The position numbers were made by a program, and so were the translations under genes. The notes under the pieces were generated by a model. It was given only the letters and a program-made list of their open reading frames with translations, was not told the DNA's origin and did not search any database. A stretch of DNA of 64,000 bases, taken from contig VXAZ01009646.1 of assembly GCA_013399875.1 (NCBI GenBank), positions 992,001-1,056,000 on the forward strand, read 5' to 3'. The stretch comes from Gymnorhina tibicen. Lineage: Eukaryota; Chordata; Aves; Passeriformes; Artamidae. Shown here one piece after another: positions 49,292 through 63,420 of the stretch (position 1 is its first letter; the number at the start of each line of letters is the position of its first letter).

Positions 49292-50595
49292 GTAAAAATC
49301 TGTTAAATCAGGTTAACAACCCTAAAAAAACAGGTGCTATAAGAACAAATTAGTTCTTGCTCAGCCACATCACTGAGCGATGCAATTTGCAAAAGTGCTG
49401 AGCACAACAGGCCCTTTTGACTTAACTATAACTATAAAGCTCAGACCTGCTTCAGCAGAAAGTGAAATAACCTAGTGTAAGGAGCTTATGTGAGGAACCT
49501 CTCTCCATAAATTTGTTTGTTTAACTTCTTTCTTGTAGCATCCATCACTCAGAAGAGCTTTCTTGCTTGTTTGGAACATCTCAAAGTCTAACAAGTTAAA
49601 ACCTAAACAAGAGAGGTGCTTTTCTTGACAGTATTACTTTTACCTCAACTCCATTGCTTTAACATTTTCTACTGCAGTACCAGCCTTGCCATTTTCTCCA
49701 CACTACCTCTGGCCAACAGGGAATGTCATCAGTCAGAGCAGTCAGTTTTCCCCTTCCCTACAGAAATCAAATGTGTCATCTCTGCAGTGCTCTCAGTCTC
49801 TGTAAGCCAACAAAGTCACAGTCTTTGCACCCCTTTCAAACTGGGCAGGTTCTGCTCATAACACTGAATCTGTGGCAGGGAGTTGGTTTGTTGTTCATTA
49901 CAATAAATTGTTAATTAAAAAATGTCTCCATTGTTTTGAGCTGAAGAAAATTAATGTGGGGGTTAGGCAAAGAAGAAGCTTGATGTAGAACTGTACGATT
50001 CCAGCATTTGAAGGGACCAGGAATTTCAAGTTTCCCATAAAAGAATATACTGAGGATTTGACACTGATACAAACGAGGTTCCATTTTAGGTTGAAATTTT
50101 TTTAACTATTGCTGTAGATACCTTCTGGGACTTGAGAATTTTTTTTTATTTGTTTTAAACAACAGAACTCAGCTTATTAACACTTATTAAAACCATCCTA
50201 CAAATTAATTGAACTTTACCAATCGTATCATGCTTCTTTTCTTAAATAACACCAATATACTCATTGACCCAGCTGAGAACAGTAGATATCCATTTGGATG
50301 AAGCTACCTATTTTATACTTTTTCATATTCTATATCTACTTTTTCCTCTTGTAAGTACTATTTAAATGATCTGCTGGGTTTTCTTTTTTGTCACTGCATT
50401 TTTAAAGGGCTTACCTTGTCACTCATTAGAACCTTTCAAGTGCAGCTCTGCCCAAGGGTTCTAACCTACATAGCATTCCTGCCATCACTCAGGCGCAGAA
50501 ATCCTGAACTCACCTCATCAAAGACAGATCAAACAGTTTGGGCCAAAGCTCCAGTTGGTGTAAAACTGCAGGGCACCTACATTTAAAAGAAATCT

Positions 50596-50823
50596 TTAAA
50601 GTAGACCTTTCTTCACAAAATGTGCATTAGTCGCAGCTGAGAACACAAACACCAACGTGTCTGGAACTCTTTTACTCTCTAAACCAGGTGCTAAAAGCAC
50701 AGCATGTGCACGATACAGCCACCACCCTGTTCGCCGAGGTGAATTATTGATTTTGAGGTTCCCCTGCAAATCATGAACTTTCACGCAATCCTTGTAGCTG
50801 ACCCACATGACGTTGATGTTCCA
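50596..50823 (-). other. CpG-retaining open segment, unidentified
   Basis: The minus frame from the ATG at 50808 reads MWVSYKDCVKVHDLQGN for its start and FVFSAATNAHFVKKGLL for its end (70 codons), with CpG-containing codons such as CGG CGA, CGT and ACG. A nearby acceptor-like CATCTTTGCTTCTAAG (about 50851) would instead feed a different frame (EQKLMEHQRHVGQL) that stops soon after. With two competing readings, neither is established. Confidence 0.14.
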
Positions 50824-53800
50824 TGAGTTTCTGTTCCATAATTAAATTCACCTTAGAAGCAAAGATGCAGAATTTATCGTAGCACAAAGAACAACCAAGC
50901 TTTGAAGTCTAATCTTGCTTAAACCGAGATATGATTTTGTCAGTGAAGATTAGAACACTTATTGAATTTCCACTTGTCATAACAGATTTACTGCTTATTT
51001 TCTACAACCTTTCCTGGGGAAAAGCATATTCTTGCCATTCTAATGTCACAGTATAGTTTAATAGCTTAAATACAGTATAGCTTAATATTTAAAGGTTTTT
51101 TTTTTCTTAGCATGGCAAAAGTAGCTGAAATACAGATTTTGAAAAACTCATTTCTGCAATGAATTTTAGAGAGGAAGAACAGATTAATAAGTAGATCAGG
51201 AGCCGTGTGGGAGCCAAATAGAAGCCAAATTCTGAATCTGGCCTGCTAAATGGCCCTAGGAAACACTCAAGCTCTTACTAGAGAGGCTTCTTTGGCCTTT
51301 TTATTTTTCAGATTTAAATGGACATGATAACATCTTGTGTACACCTGTATAGGGTGTTCAGATCCTTACACTAATTTTTGAGTGCCAGAAACTCTCCACA
51401 TTATTACCAGAAACTAGAATCATTCACCTCACCAAAACTCCAGGTTCTTAGTGGGTCATTTTGGATAAGACAGCATTAAGGAGACAGTACAACTTTAGTA
51501 TTTCAGTGAAAAGTATATGAAACAGACATGAAAATTAGTTGGATTAGGACTACTGAAAGAGAACTAAACCATTTCTCAGAATTGCTACTTAAAATTACTG
51601 AACTAATTATTTATGATGGAGCTGGATGGCAAGCAGATGAAGGAAACACAGCAAAAGGCATTACAGTGTCCAATAACCGGAAGCCTGGGTATGAAATACC
51701 AGCAGTCAAGTTTTGAGTCACAATCCAAAATTCCCAGGAAGTCAGAATGGGAAAAAAAAAATCAAACTAAGTGAAGGAAAGACATTTCTGTGTAAATGTC
51801 CAATACAATAAGGTACTTTTTAGTTTTAGAGCTTCACACACACATAGGCAACGTGATTTATTTCAAAATTCAAACTTTAAACACTTAATCATCATATAAC
51901 AGTTACAAGTGTTTTAAAAATACCCTGGTTATTCAGTCGGATCATCACCCCAAATTAAATTATTCATATTTAAAACTCAAGACTTTAATAAAATGGCATA
52001 CGAAACAGCCCTGGTTTTTAATTCTTACTGGTTTTCCATGTGATTGTCTAATTCTACTGGAAATGTGAGGTATCCTATTAATTGGGAAAAAAAACCAAGG
52101 CTATGCTAAACTGAGGGATTATGGCCACATATTTCTGTAGGCATTGGCTCACAGTGATGCATTGTTTAAGCACCTAACTTTCAGCAAAGGATGAAAAAAC
52201 ATAAAAGGCAAACTCCTTTTGCAGAGGCAGTGTCATGGAGCAGAGCGGATTCTGAGCGAGTACCTCGTGTGCATTGTTCTTTTGTGCTCTACCATCATGC
52301 TCAATTTTCCATCGCAGCACTTTGCCTTTCACACAGATGGATATTTTATGGAATTTGCTAAGGACGTTGCAAGGCCAGAGCAGAGCATGGACATGAATCT
52401 AATTTGGTTTGTGTCGGTGGTGCCAAATGTTTGAGAAAAACTTTCTTTTCTTTTTTTTTTTTTCAGATTGTGTTTCTTCATGCCCATTTAGAACAAATAA
52501 TTTCTATTCTTTACATATCTCATCTGGTATGCAGCTCTGAACTACTGTCTGACTCTAGATTTGCTACACTAAGCCTTTTCTGGGTTGGAAATGCTTCCAA
52601 TACAAGCTCACAGAAATTTCTACCAGCCTCAGGCTTTATTCCACACATAATAGTCAGTCTGATGTTAGGAATACTTATGCCACAATTTATATCAAATCTG
52701 AAAAACTTAGAAATAGGAACTTTCAGTAAAAGAGATCTGATTTTTTTTGACCCCTTTAATCAACTAAAACTTGGTGTCAGCTCATCTTAATCTTTAAATT
52801 CACCTAAAATTAAAACCAGTCAGGGATAGCATATTTCAGGATACCCCAGAATGGAAACTTCTGTTCTGCTAAACTGTTATAAGATCAGCAAAGTTTTTAC
52901 TGAGCTAGAATCTGATGGAGACATTTCTTAATGCAATCAAATCAACTGATTGTGCAATTCTAACACCATCCAATACCTGAACAGCTCACCTACTACACTG
53001 GTAGTACTATCAGTTCATGTAAAAGAGGCTGAGACACACATTCTAAGTATGAAAATCTCAAACAAACATGAATTTCTTTTAAAGCTGGAAAGAACTGTGC
53101 TCGCATGTGACTACAACTACAATCAGCCTTCCCACCCCTCCAATGGACTCTGACATGTTTTGCCTCCTGTAAGGCAGCACTACAAAGCCACCCACATGGA
53201 TTCAGCAGAATTGTTTGTCCTGTGGCTTAAGTCGCAGATGAATCACTGCAAAGCATCTCCTGTTCTAGGAAGTCAGAGGCTGTCCTGGTCAAAGAAACAA
53301 GCAACCAGCAGAAGTCACAGCAAAAACCACTGCAGACCCCGCTATAGCCAGTTTGTGCTTTTCAACATTGGCAACAACTGCAGCAAAAAAGGGAGATAAT
53401 ACCAGATGGATTTGACACTCCTTTTCATCAGGACAGCCATGAAAGGCTAGTCTTCTCTTTCTCTAAGCCATTTTAATGCTGCTACAGTTCACTGCCACAA
53501 ACTTTGATGAGAGTACACAATTTGCTTCAATGCATATTAACTGACAAGGAAATCCAAACTTATTTAGGAGAATGAAGGTAAGAAATCATTTAAAATCTGC
53601 CATTATCCAAAAGGGTCACACTACTCTGGCATGGTCTATGTTTCACACCTTTCATATATAATTGTTTGATTTAGTGACACAAACTTTATAATCTTGCAGC
53701 TCATAAGGAATTTGCATTAATAATACTACAAAGACAGATAAACCTCTGCTAGCTCATGCCTCAACTCAACAGACGTGCCTTACTTAAAATATTCTGACAT

Positions 53801-54511
53801 TGGAGTGCCAGTTTCACATCTTGGCAAATGTCATCAGTCAGGTTCTTTCTACTTTTAAATTACCTCAGTTTCTTTTAGTAGTACCATTGCTTTAAAACGA
53901 GGAAACAAATCCATATTATTTTAAAATTCTAAAGAATCCCTTGTACTATCACCAAATGTTCGGTCTTAAAAATTACTTAAAATTTTTCAGCTTTCATTAA
54001 AAAAGTCCTGACAATCTGAGCACACATGCTAGGCCATACTTCTTTATTGAAGAAGGATGCATGGAAACATCCAGTCTGTGAATCCTCACCAGGCCATGTG
54101 AATAAGGTAGATGCTAAGCTGTCAAAGTCCTGGAGTCCTACAATTGTACTTCAGCACAAATGTGGGTGCCTAGAAGGTTGTGCAGGTGTTTAGACCCTCT
54201 AAGATACAACTAAGATGGAAAGAAAGGGGCTTGTGCCCATCATCATGTCTATGTGACCTAAATGTGCTCTAGAGTTGGCAAGTTCCCTCCCCCATGTGAA
54301 CTTATGTATTCCTGTGACCTCCATTTCACTCTACTGCTGTAAAAGGTACTCCCCAATTTCAACAATATAATTTTCATACAGATTTTCTGACACTGGTTTC
54401 TCATCTGTCATAAATGTTTGATGCTACACTGTCCCCTTCCTTTATATTTACAGATTGAAACTTGTTTGGTTCAATTTCTGTTGCAGAAAATATAAATGCA
54501 GTTGCAAATAA

Positions 54512-54552
54512 CTAAGGTCAACAGAGTAAGAAGTAATCTAAGGTCAACAGAG
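54512..54552. repeat. 26-bp-period local duplication
   Basis: CTAAGGTCAACAGAG occurs at 54512-54526 and again at 54538-54552, giving a tandem duplication with a 26-bp period whose second copy is partial. Confidence 0.85.
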
Positions 54553-55234
54553 AACCAGGCAGGGAACCAATATTTCAAGACTGCAAAAAACTGAAATGTA
54601 ACAGCTCACATAAACAGCATATTTAGCTTATTTCAGTGTCTCTACTTAATGAACCCTTTAGAAAATGGACAAATGCATCACATAAATCTCATACTCAGCA
54701 GATGTAGGTCTCAGAAAGAGAACTCTCTACAGATCCTCAGTGGTTGCACTGGGAAAAGCATTATCAAATTTCACTTTTAGGCTGCATAAATTCTTCTAAA
54801 AACACAGGGAAAATGTCGCCTCATGTTAAATATTGATGCCTGCTCCCATACAGTGAATCATCCTCCAGAGTAGCATTAGGGTAGATTTATATTAAAAACT
54901 GTCACTGCAAAACTTCATTCCTTTATATAGGCAACATAGACAATGCTGAATATACTGCAGAGCACAGAAGGAAGGATTCTTCTTCAGTGGAATCTGTTCT
55001 CACCACATAAAATGCCTGGTTACAAGAAAGGCACAAATTTTTCTCATCACCTTTTGTTCTCCCTTTTTTTTTCCTTTTGCTGTTTCTCCCACTTTTAAGT
55101 TGCCTTAGGCATCAGTAGAAAAAATATTACCCATAGAGATCTGAAGTGGCCATAGTAATTGCAGAGCAATGCCAGCTGCAAGATCTAGGTCTGGGGGCCA
55201 GGCTGTTCCTCACTTTTCGAACCATTTAACTCCA

Positions 55235-55276
55235 GCAAGCAAGCACACCAAATGTGCAAGCAAGCACACCAAATGC
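55235..55276. repeat. 21-bp tandem duplication, two copies
   Basis: The unit GCAAGCAAGCACACCAAATG plus one base is repeated exactly twice. The copies differ only at the last base (T versus C), which points to a recent duplication. Confidence 0.92.
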
Positions 55277-58200
55277 ACTGCAATATGTTAATCTAGCCAC
55301 TGCCCCGATTTAATTGGCCCAGAAAATTGCTTGAGGTATTTGGGACTGCAATTAAGGCTAGAAAAGTCTGGAAATACAGTCTTCGGTGGTGAAGGGATTT
55401 TTTTTATTATTATTTTTAAGAAACCAAACCCTCTCTTAGCTAAGACTCTTGGGCTTAATTAGAGATTAATTAGAGTTACTTGCTGCTACTTAGTTGAATT
55501 ATAGCTCAGCAGATATATTTTAAGTGGCAGGTATAAAATTTGGCTTTTTCTATATCTCCTTTTTGTCTCTGCCTCCAACAATGAGAACTTCCTCAATCAG
55601 CAAACTCATTCAGTTCAAATCAGAATAATTGTCCATCTCTGCCCTTATCTTCACAATTTGAAGATACCTAATATAATTTGGCTTAATGAGATTAAATTTA
55701 TTTTAAGAGAACAATGACCCTTGCCTGTCACTGTTACCATGCTGTAGCCTGTGACCCTGCAGTTGGAAATAACACTTACGGTGCACTGGAAATATCTAGC
55801 TACATGTGAAAGGTGAAAGTAGGGAGGTGACTGCACTAGAACAACGGGTAAATTATCTAGTATCAGAGACAAAATCTCATAAGAAAAGCAAAAATAACAG
55901 CAACTCATGTAGCAGCTATGGGTGAGATAGGGGGGGTCCATTCCCATTTAGACTCCCAAACAGAGAACAGATTTTTCAGCGTGTAACAGAGCTCAGCACA
56001 AGCCATGGCTAAAAAACACAAGGCTTTTCTGCAAGCACCTAATGTTCCTTTTGCAAGACACCCATGCATCATGGAACAAGAGGTCGAACACACTCCTCCA
56101 AAAAATTCAGTAAAAATACACACTGAGGCTTACACATAATGGTTTATCTAAATTAGCAAATCCTCAGCAACACTGACTTTAATTTGACTTATCCATTTCT
56201 GAGTTTACTATTACTCTAGACAACAGCAGCAGGCACAATTTCAATACTTACGTGAATTATTTTCATTAAGTTGGAATGGCATCATGTTGTTATTGTCTGG
56301 TTATTTGGGTTTAGTGGGGCCAGCAGAATGTTCTTCTGTTGGGTTTGGTGGTTATTTTTGGGAGAGGTTGTTTTGTTTTAATCAGACTGTTCTCCAATCT
56401 TGTTGTCACAGCAACAGTGGACATAACTAGCTGACACAATTTTTTCCTCCAAACCTTCAGTGCTATTCAGATTGCAGATTGAATTTAATAAGCCAATTTA
56501 ACAGCCTTCCTAAATCTAATTGCAAGTTTTCCTAATAGTATGGCATTATCCTTTTCAATACATTCTGAAAGATTTCAGTAAATTCCTTTTCTATAGACTA
56601 GTGAGTTTTCTTTGCTTAAATATATGTTAGGATCTTTTCGCCCCTTCAATTTCAGATAGATAAGCATTCACCCTTGTAAATTTGGATCCTTTATTGCTAT
56701 TTGAAAAAACTTTTAAGGATAGAAACATTTAGAGATCAAGGCTAAATTTCCAATATTATATAGTAAGGACATATGCCTTTGGGGTTTCCTTTAAGGAAAA
56801 AAATCTGCTCAGTCTACCAGTTTTCCCACTGATTTTATAGATTCAACTTGTAAAGCAGTGAATATATTCTAAGTATGAACATATTCACCTTGAAACAGTA
56901 AAACTTAGTGAGTGCCCTCACTTGAAAAGAACAGAGCAGTTTTAAACTGGCCAGCCCATGGTGTTATACCAATACACCCTGAATTAAACATCTCTCTTAA
57001 AAGGTCTCTAAAACTCAGTGCTAACAGCTCCATGGCACTCTGGAAGATAACCATGACACCGAGGTGCAGCACTGCTGTAGTTGATACAGATGGATCATTC
57101 CAAGCTACTCTCACAGTGTTCTCCATAACCCCACCAGGTCAGAAAGCAACAGCCACCAGTGAGGATATTTAGTCACACAGAGCCGTGGGACCGTGAGGGT
57201 ATACAGTTATGTTTCACTAAACTTACTAGTAGTGACATTTATCTGAAAGGTGCCTTTGTAATTTTGTAGGAATGATATGTTATATGGACTTTTCCAATTG
57301 CATGGGTTTGTTAAACAGAGCCTGCAAAGACAAAGTGCTGTCCTGAACAAAAGGAATAATGGCCTTGAACAGAAAACAGCCAAAAATTCTGAGTCTTCTG
57401 CCCTTTCAAGGAAACATGGTTATGCCATATACCTCTAAGGCATCAGAGTTTGACAACAGGTAGCATCCGGTCACTCTTAGGATTGGAAGTGGTGCTTTGT
57501 GCTAGCATTTTTCAAAAGGAAAAATTGCCTTTTAACACACAACACTCTTTTCAAGTCACAAAGCACACTGTATTCCTGTAGTGTTAGAAGATTTGATAAG
57601 AGAGATTTGTGAAGTCATTCGGAGGGTATCTACTGTGCAGTCAAAACGCATCACAGAGGGCTTTGTACAGAAATTAAGGTTTCTTGAAATCTGACCAGTT
57701 CAGATACTATGAGCTCTCAGACATACTAGAAAAAAAAGAAAAAAAAAATCAATTTTAACCTGCTTTTGGCCAGGTTTATGCAGTCTTGGGTAAACTTGGT
57801 GCTGCAGGGGTGAGATTCAGAATGCCTGAGCTAGTTGTATCACACAATAATCACAGGTTTGATTTTGGGTACTGTTTCCTGGTCTTCCCGGCTTTTCTGT
57901 GTTGAATCACTGGAGTTCAGAGCTCTTGAAAAGCTGATTTAGTTTACAAAATAGTGTATGGATCTCTGCTATTGTAGAGAATTAATTCAAATCAATATGA
58001 CTGTGATGGATCTTAATGATGTTCCACAATGTGTACATGTGTACACTTAGGAATTAATTCAAGGTAATTGAATGAATTTATATAATTTAATTTTTAAATG
58101 AGACCTGATTCCCCATACTAGTGGTTTTCATATCTGTTTTTCCTGTCAGACTCCACTACTAGGGCTCTTCAGCTTTGTGTGCTATTACCTTCTCAGTTAC

Positions 58201-61200
58201 CCAATTAAATAAACACTAATCAGGTTATTTAATAAACTAGATTATAGAGTCTGTACTGGTCTAAGTTTATAACAGAGACAAATACAGATATTTAAGATGC
58301 ATAATGTGTTGTGTTAAAGTAAACAATGGACTACATATTATCTGGAGATAGATGCCTGACTAAGCGCTGCATGTTTCCATGTGTTTTTTGGGGAAAAAAT
58401 TGAGGATCAGTTCATCACATCATTCACAATTAAATCTAGGAAATAGAAAAGACAGATAAAAAAAAAATTCAACACATTTTCCATATTAAAATTAAATGAA
58501 TACCCCTTTATGTACAGCCGGTTAGGGAACATCTGGGATCAGTCTTTGCAGAACAAACTGACAACATTCATCAAGAACTGAAGCAGCCAGAAGCTGAAAT
58601 AAAATATGTATTTTTTCTAAATATGCATCTGTGTTCAGGTTTTTCCCAACTAATCCATCCATTTGTATAAAAAAGGTATAAAAGGTAGGATTACATGGTA
58701 TTAGTGGTGACGCTGTACCTGACACTCTTGTCAGTAGAACGTGATGGTTTGTCTCTTTTGGGTTTCCTAGCTTGGTGTAGGCTTTTTCTGATTTTTGCCC
58801 CACTTGTGATGCATTCCCTCTTGTCTCATACATCAACCCCAGAACCCGTCCTGCTCAGAGCAGTTTGAGGTGGAAGGGCCGAATCCCACTGAAAGAGAGA
58901 AGAGACAGGACTGTCTCAAACCGCAAGTTGCACCAACCACAAAAACTGCTGCTTTCTACCCTGCATTCCTAAATCCTCAACGCATCACCAATTTCTCACT
59001 AAATGGAGCAAGTGATTTTCAAATGCAAGTAAAATCCTCACTTTATTCTAGGAATTACTATCTGGTCTATGCAAAACAGTAGAAAATTGACATTTGGCAT
59101 TTCAAGGAAGCTGTGGGGCTTAGGATTTTTTTTTTGTTTGAATGACCAAATCAATGGTTAAATACAGAAGGTCATATAATTTTTAATAGTTTCTTGGCTT
59201 TGATATGAAATTTTTTAAAGAAGTGTAGACTTTTCCTTCAAAATAGTGCTGGCAAAGATGAATGTTTCAAACTCTGTTTTGAAACAGATCTACAGTTAAG
59301 ATCCAAGGAAATCACTGAACATAAATCAAGGCAGACTTGGATGCACATAGCATATTTTGAAGAGGACTCCAGAGTAAATATAAAGTGATGCTGCTAACAG
59401 GGTACCTGATCAAGCTTGACAAACTGTTTCTTCTCAAAGGCACAAGAATCAACAGCAAAGTTACAGGCAGTGTTTATGAAGGGATCCCACAGACCTTTCA
59501 CATATCCCCACAGAAGTCATGAGGGGCTTTACTGAAGAACAGTTTTAGGATGAACAGATGATGAAATATTGATTTATTTATTTATTCCTAATCTAGGAAC
59601 ATAGCATTATACAAAAATGCTGAGACCTAAGCAGAAGCAGTACTTACTTTACAAAAAGGCATGAGGCAAAATTTTTGAATTTAAAATTTTATGACTTTTT
59701 TAAAACCTTAAATCAGTTCATCTGGAAAAGCAAGACTCAGGTTTTTTTAAGAGATAAAAAGATACAAGCATAAAAAAGAAATCAATTGTTTTTCTACTCA
59801 ATTAAAATATTTCATGCCTAGCCAGACCTCTTTTTATTTTTTCTTAGTTTGTTGTTTCAGAAAAAAAGCCCCAAACAAGCAGTTAATATTTTTTATTCCA
59901 ACTGACCAAAACTTATTCGATCTTTATTCTTGGCTCAGTTTCTGAAAAGAAATTCAGCTTTTCCAACACCTTTAGCCAGTTTATGTCTCATTGTTAAGAT
60001 ATGCCTAAAGATTTATTTGCATAAAAATTCTTGGAAAAGCAACTTTTTAGCAATAAAGCTTTAGGAGATCAAAAATCTCTCTCTGAGATTTACTGTAGGG
60101 CCTTTGCGCAGTCTGGTCAATCACAGAGGTCAATCTCTCCCATATGTGATACCTAATATTAGATTTTTAAATCTATATTTAGAGACCAAAATCTTTGGCC
60201 CAGTTTTTAACAAGATGAGCATTTCTTGCCTAACTGCAAAAACTGAAGTTCAAACAGTTTGCCTGACACTCTTTTCTCTCTCAATGTCATGAAAATCAGA
60301 AATAAATGTAAATGTAAAATGGGAAACAGAAGACTTCTGAGCTTCCCAAATGCACTGTGAGGATAAAATGTCAAGTCTGATGAATCCTACTATGATGTAC
60401 ATTGTGAAAAGTTTATCAATAATATATCAGGAAAGGATTAGAGGCAATGTCACTGTAACAAAGTAGATTAAAATAGTTCTAACTGCTTTGAAAACCACCT
60501 TTCCCTCTCCATCTGCCCTATCAGCTCATACCCAACCAACCACCATCTCTCATGCATATATCATTATTCTCAGCAAGTAACAAGAACAGACAAAACATTT
60601 CTGCCTTTCATAATATTTCTTGCATTAATTGAGACTAAAACTCTAAGAGAAATGTCACTGCTCTGTGGAGGTGCTGTGGGCTAAAACAAGAACACTGGCT
60701 TCACAAATGACAATGGGACTAAAGCCACAGTTCCTCAGGATCACCATTAAAATCTGTCTCTTTCTCCATCATCACAACCATGCACATTTGTTCTAAAAGA
60801 TGTCCTTTGGACAGCTAAGATTTTATCTAGGAAACAGCAACCAATCCATATAAACAGCTACATCTTCTGTAGCATCACCACTGGAGTTTGGCCTGGGAAA
60901 TGCTCACCAGAACCTGCTGGCTCTGATGTGAACCCGCTTTGGCTTCCAGCACCTGAGCTATAACCAACCCAGTAAAAGAGAGCAATCAAGAATAAAAGTT
61001 ATCAGGATACTAAAGATGGCATATGAGTGTCAAGGCTACTGATTATTAAACAGTGATGAATTGTCAGGTAGGATAAAACTACAGACACATGGCTACCCTA
61101 AAGCTAATAAATTTCCTTCTCTCCTTCCCACCCTTGTTCTAAGCTGCTGCAAATGATGTGGAAAAATGGTTTTGACAGACGTATCTTTCCCCCAGACCAG

Positions 61201-62141
61201 ATGTGTTGATCTCCCTTAGGTTCTTTAAACAGAGTGAAGGCAGATTTTAATCTTCCTGTGCCCACTGTAGCAGCTGTACAAATACTTCATTAACATAAGA
61301 ATGGTGATAAGTATGTGCTATTAAAATTGGGGAGGGCAGGCAGTGGTTTTTTGTATCTTTTATATCTCACTGCATTTTATGCTATGAGTAGGTGCTAAAT
61401 CGGGAATGAATAAATGCATTTCAAACCCGCCCTTGGCATCCAATGTATGCTTGTTCTCTTACAGATTAACCAAATTTTTAGATTGACAATTTTTGCATCT
61501 ATTCAGTGCCAAGGCAAGCATGTTGTTTAATATGAATTTGAGAAAATATAGCGAGAAAAGGGGTTTTTTCTCTGAAAAAAAAGAAATCCATATTCTTAAA
61601 ATGCTTTTTATTGCAGTTTTCATTTGTGTAGAACTCAGGCTATGGCATGTAGTGTCTGTTAACTCTGCTACATATAACTATGTATGGCAACATGGTGAAT
61701 TTTCTTTTCTTTCAGGAAGATTATGAGTTACTTTTTTCTTTGAGGCCTTTAACAACTTTAAATTCAACTGCCTTCTTTAGCTTTCTCTTGATACTTCACT
61801 GGGATGTCATTACTGAGAATTTACTGAGTCACTCTCAGTAAACGGTGAGTGCAGGTTTATTTTTTTATGAAGAGGAGAAGCGAGACAGTTGATCTTCTGC
61901 ATATTTAAGAATTTATTTGATGTCAAATTAAGAATTTGCAAAAAATGTACTTTGCCAGGCCTAGAAATCATCCCAAGATAAGGTCTACTCTGTCTGCTGC
62001 TCATTAGGGATACAGGCATTGTCCCTACTCTTCTAAAATACTAAGTTATAAAATTGAACTGGAAAACTGGCAGCTCGTCAGTTTCCTTGGTTTCTTCCTT
62101 TTTATATACACACATGAGCACATAAAGCATTTTCTGTAGGC

Positions 62142-62232
62142 ATGTATATATATATACATACATATATATCTTTGTGTATATATATTTATATAAATAGATA
62201 CATTTCTATATATATGTATGTATAAATAAATG
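62142..62232. repeat. TA/TG-rich repeat with hairpin potential
   Basis: Interleaved (TA)n and (TATG)n sequence. Two 17-bp arms (62153-62169 and 62208-62224) are perfect inverted complements (core TACATACATATATAT) around a 38-bp spacer, so the strand could fold into a hairpin or cruciform. Confidence 0.8.
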
Positions 62233-63244
62233 CTTCTTCCTGCACCAGCTGTCACCTCTGAAGCATATGCCTGGCCAGAAAAGCAGACAAATGCTTTTTG
62301 AAGCAGATACATCTTCTATTTCCATGGTGTGTTGGCAGGAGGTGGTAGTAAGGATTAAGAAATTGGTTCTATTCTTGCTAAGAGCCAACTGGCTGGGAGG
62401 ATGCTTTGGGGCATTGTGGATGTGATACGTTGGTAGTTCCTGAACTGAAGAGAAAGAATGAATTTCCAGGTGGATATCTGAAATCTCTGTCTATTCCATG
62501 CTCATCACGCAGCTACCTCGCCTTCCTCTTTGCAAGGATGCTGCAAATCATGTCTGATGGCTCCAAGCCAAAATCTGACAGGCTTTTCTTTACTCTACCT
62601 CTCTGACATATGTACTGCACATCCAGGCTCTTTGCAGCTTCTTCAAAATTCAGAAGGTCAAATTTTGCTCTCAGGTGACAGCACACAACTCTCATTATCC
62701 TGATTTTAATCTTACTCTGGTTTAACTTCTGCATAACCTCTTTGCAAATAGCAATGTGTCATAGACAGAGGAAATTAAAACTTGGACGGAGCCTTTTAGC
62801 CAAGCACCAATAACCTCATTAAATTACATTGCCTATACTAAGACAGAGAAATCAGGAGGCACAACAGACACTCAGTTCCTGCTAAGATCTCATCCTCATT
62901 TCTGTTCTACACAGGAACTGGGTTCTGGATTTTCAGTAGGTCAGCAAACATAAGCCCCCCTTAGTGTACTGATATTCCACCCTCTACTCCCTGCAGACTA
63001 AATGCTGCTCTAGCACACTCAGGTTTGTTCAAGACCATGGAACCACAGTTTGGTCTTTAGTCTGAGTCTTCTACTAACTGAAGTGTTTCCTGCTCAGTAA
63101 TAAAGTGATTACCTGTGACACAAGATGGAGTTACTTCAGTCTCTGGTGACTGTATGACATGGACTTGGTTAAGTCTGGAACTAAGCCCTACACATTCCTG
63201 TTCCTACTGTCTTTAAGGGTATAGGGGTTCAGTTGCTCACACAG

Positions 63245-63420
63245 GCAGAGTATGGTGTCTGGATGTGTCTGACAAGGGCTGCACGTACTGCTAAACCAGC
63301 TCTTTGCAAACAGATCCTGCAGTCCTGTGCTCCAGCTGCATCCCAGCCTGGAGCTGTCCTAGTGCATGCTCAACCCCTTGCACAAAACAACAGAGGCATG
63401 GAGTGTTTTCCACGCGATAG
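63245..63420 (+). other. Exon-like segment with acceptor and donor
   Basis: A moderate acceptor (TTCAGTTGCTCACACAG, AG at 63243-63244) and a good donor (GCGATAG|GTAACT at 63421) enclose 176 bp open in one frame. It reads AEYGVWMCLTRAARTAK at the start and GMECFPRD at the end, with four cysteines and a run of alanine-rich sequence. It is more G+C-rich than its surroundings. I recognise no homologue, and it is near the window edge, so partner exons could lie outside. Confidence 0.17.

Larger units (their letters stand above)
45063..54511. other. A+T-rich unique DNA, no confident gene
   Basis: About 9.4 kb have no confident gene. Separately listed are the exon-like pieces at 46580-46745 and 50596-50823, the A-rich array at 48088 and a short (ATCT)n at 49276. 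Bases 52236-52435 keep several CpGs and have open frames on both strands without splice support. A 13-T run with a polypyrimidine lead precedes CAG at about 52466. Confidence 0.45.

Noticed and set aside
58522..58836. 104-codon minus frame
   Set aside because: It uses A+T-rich codons and has no recognised domain or splice context.
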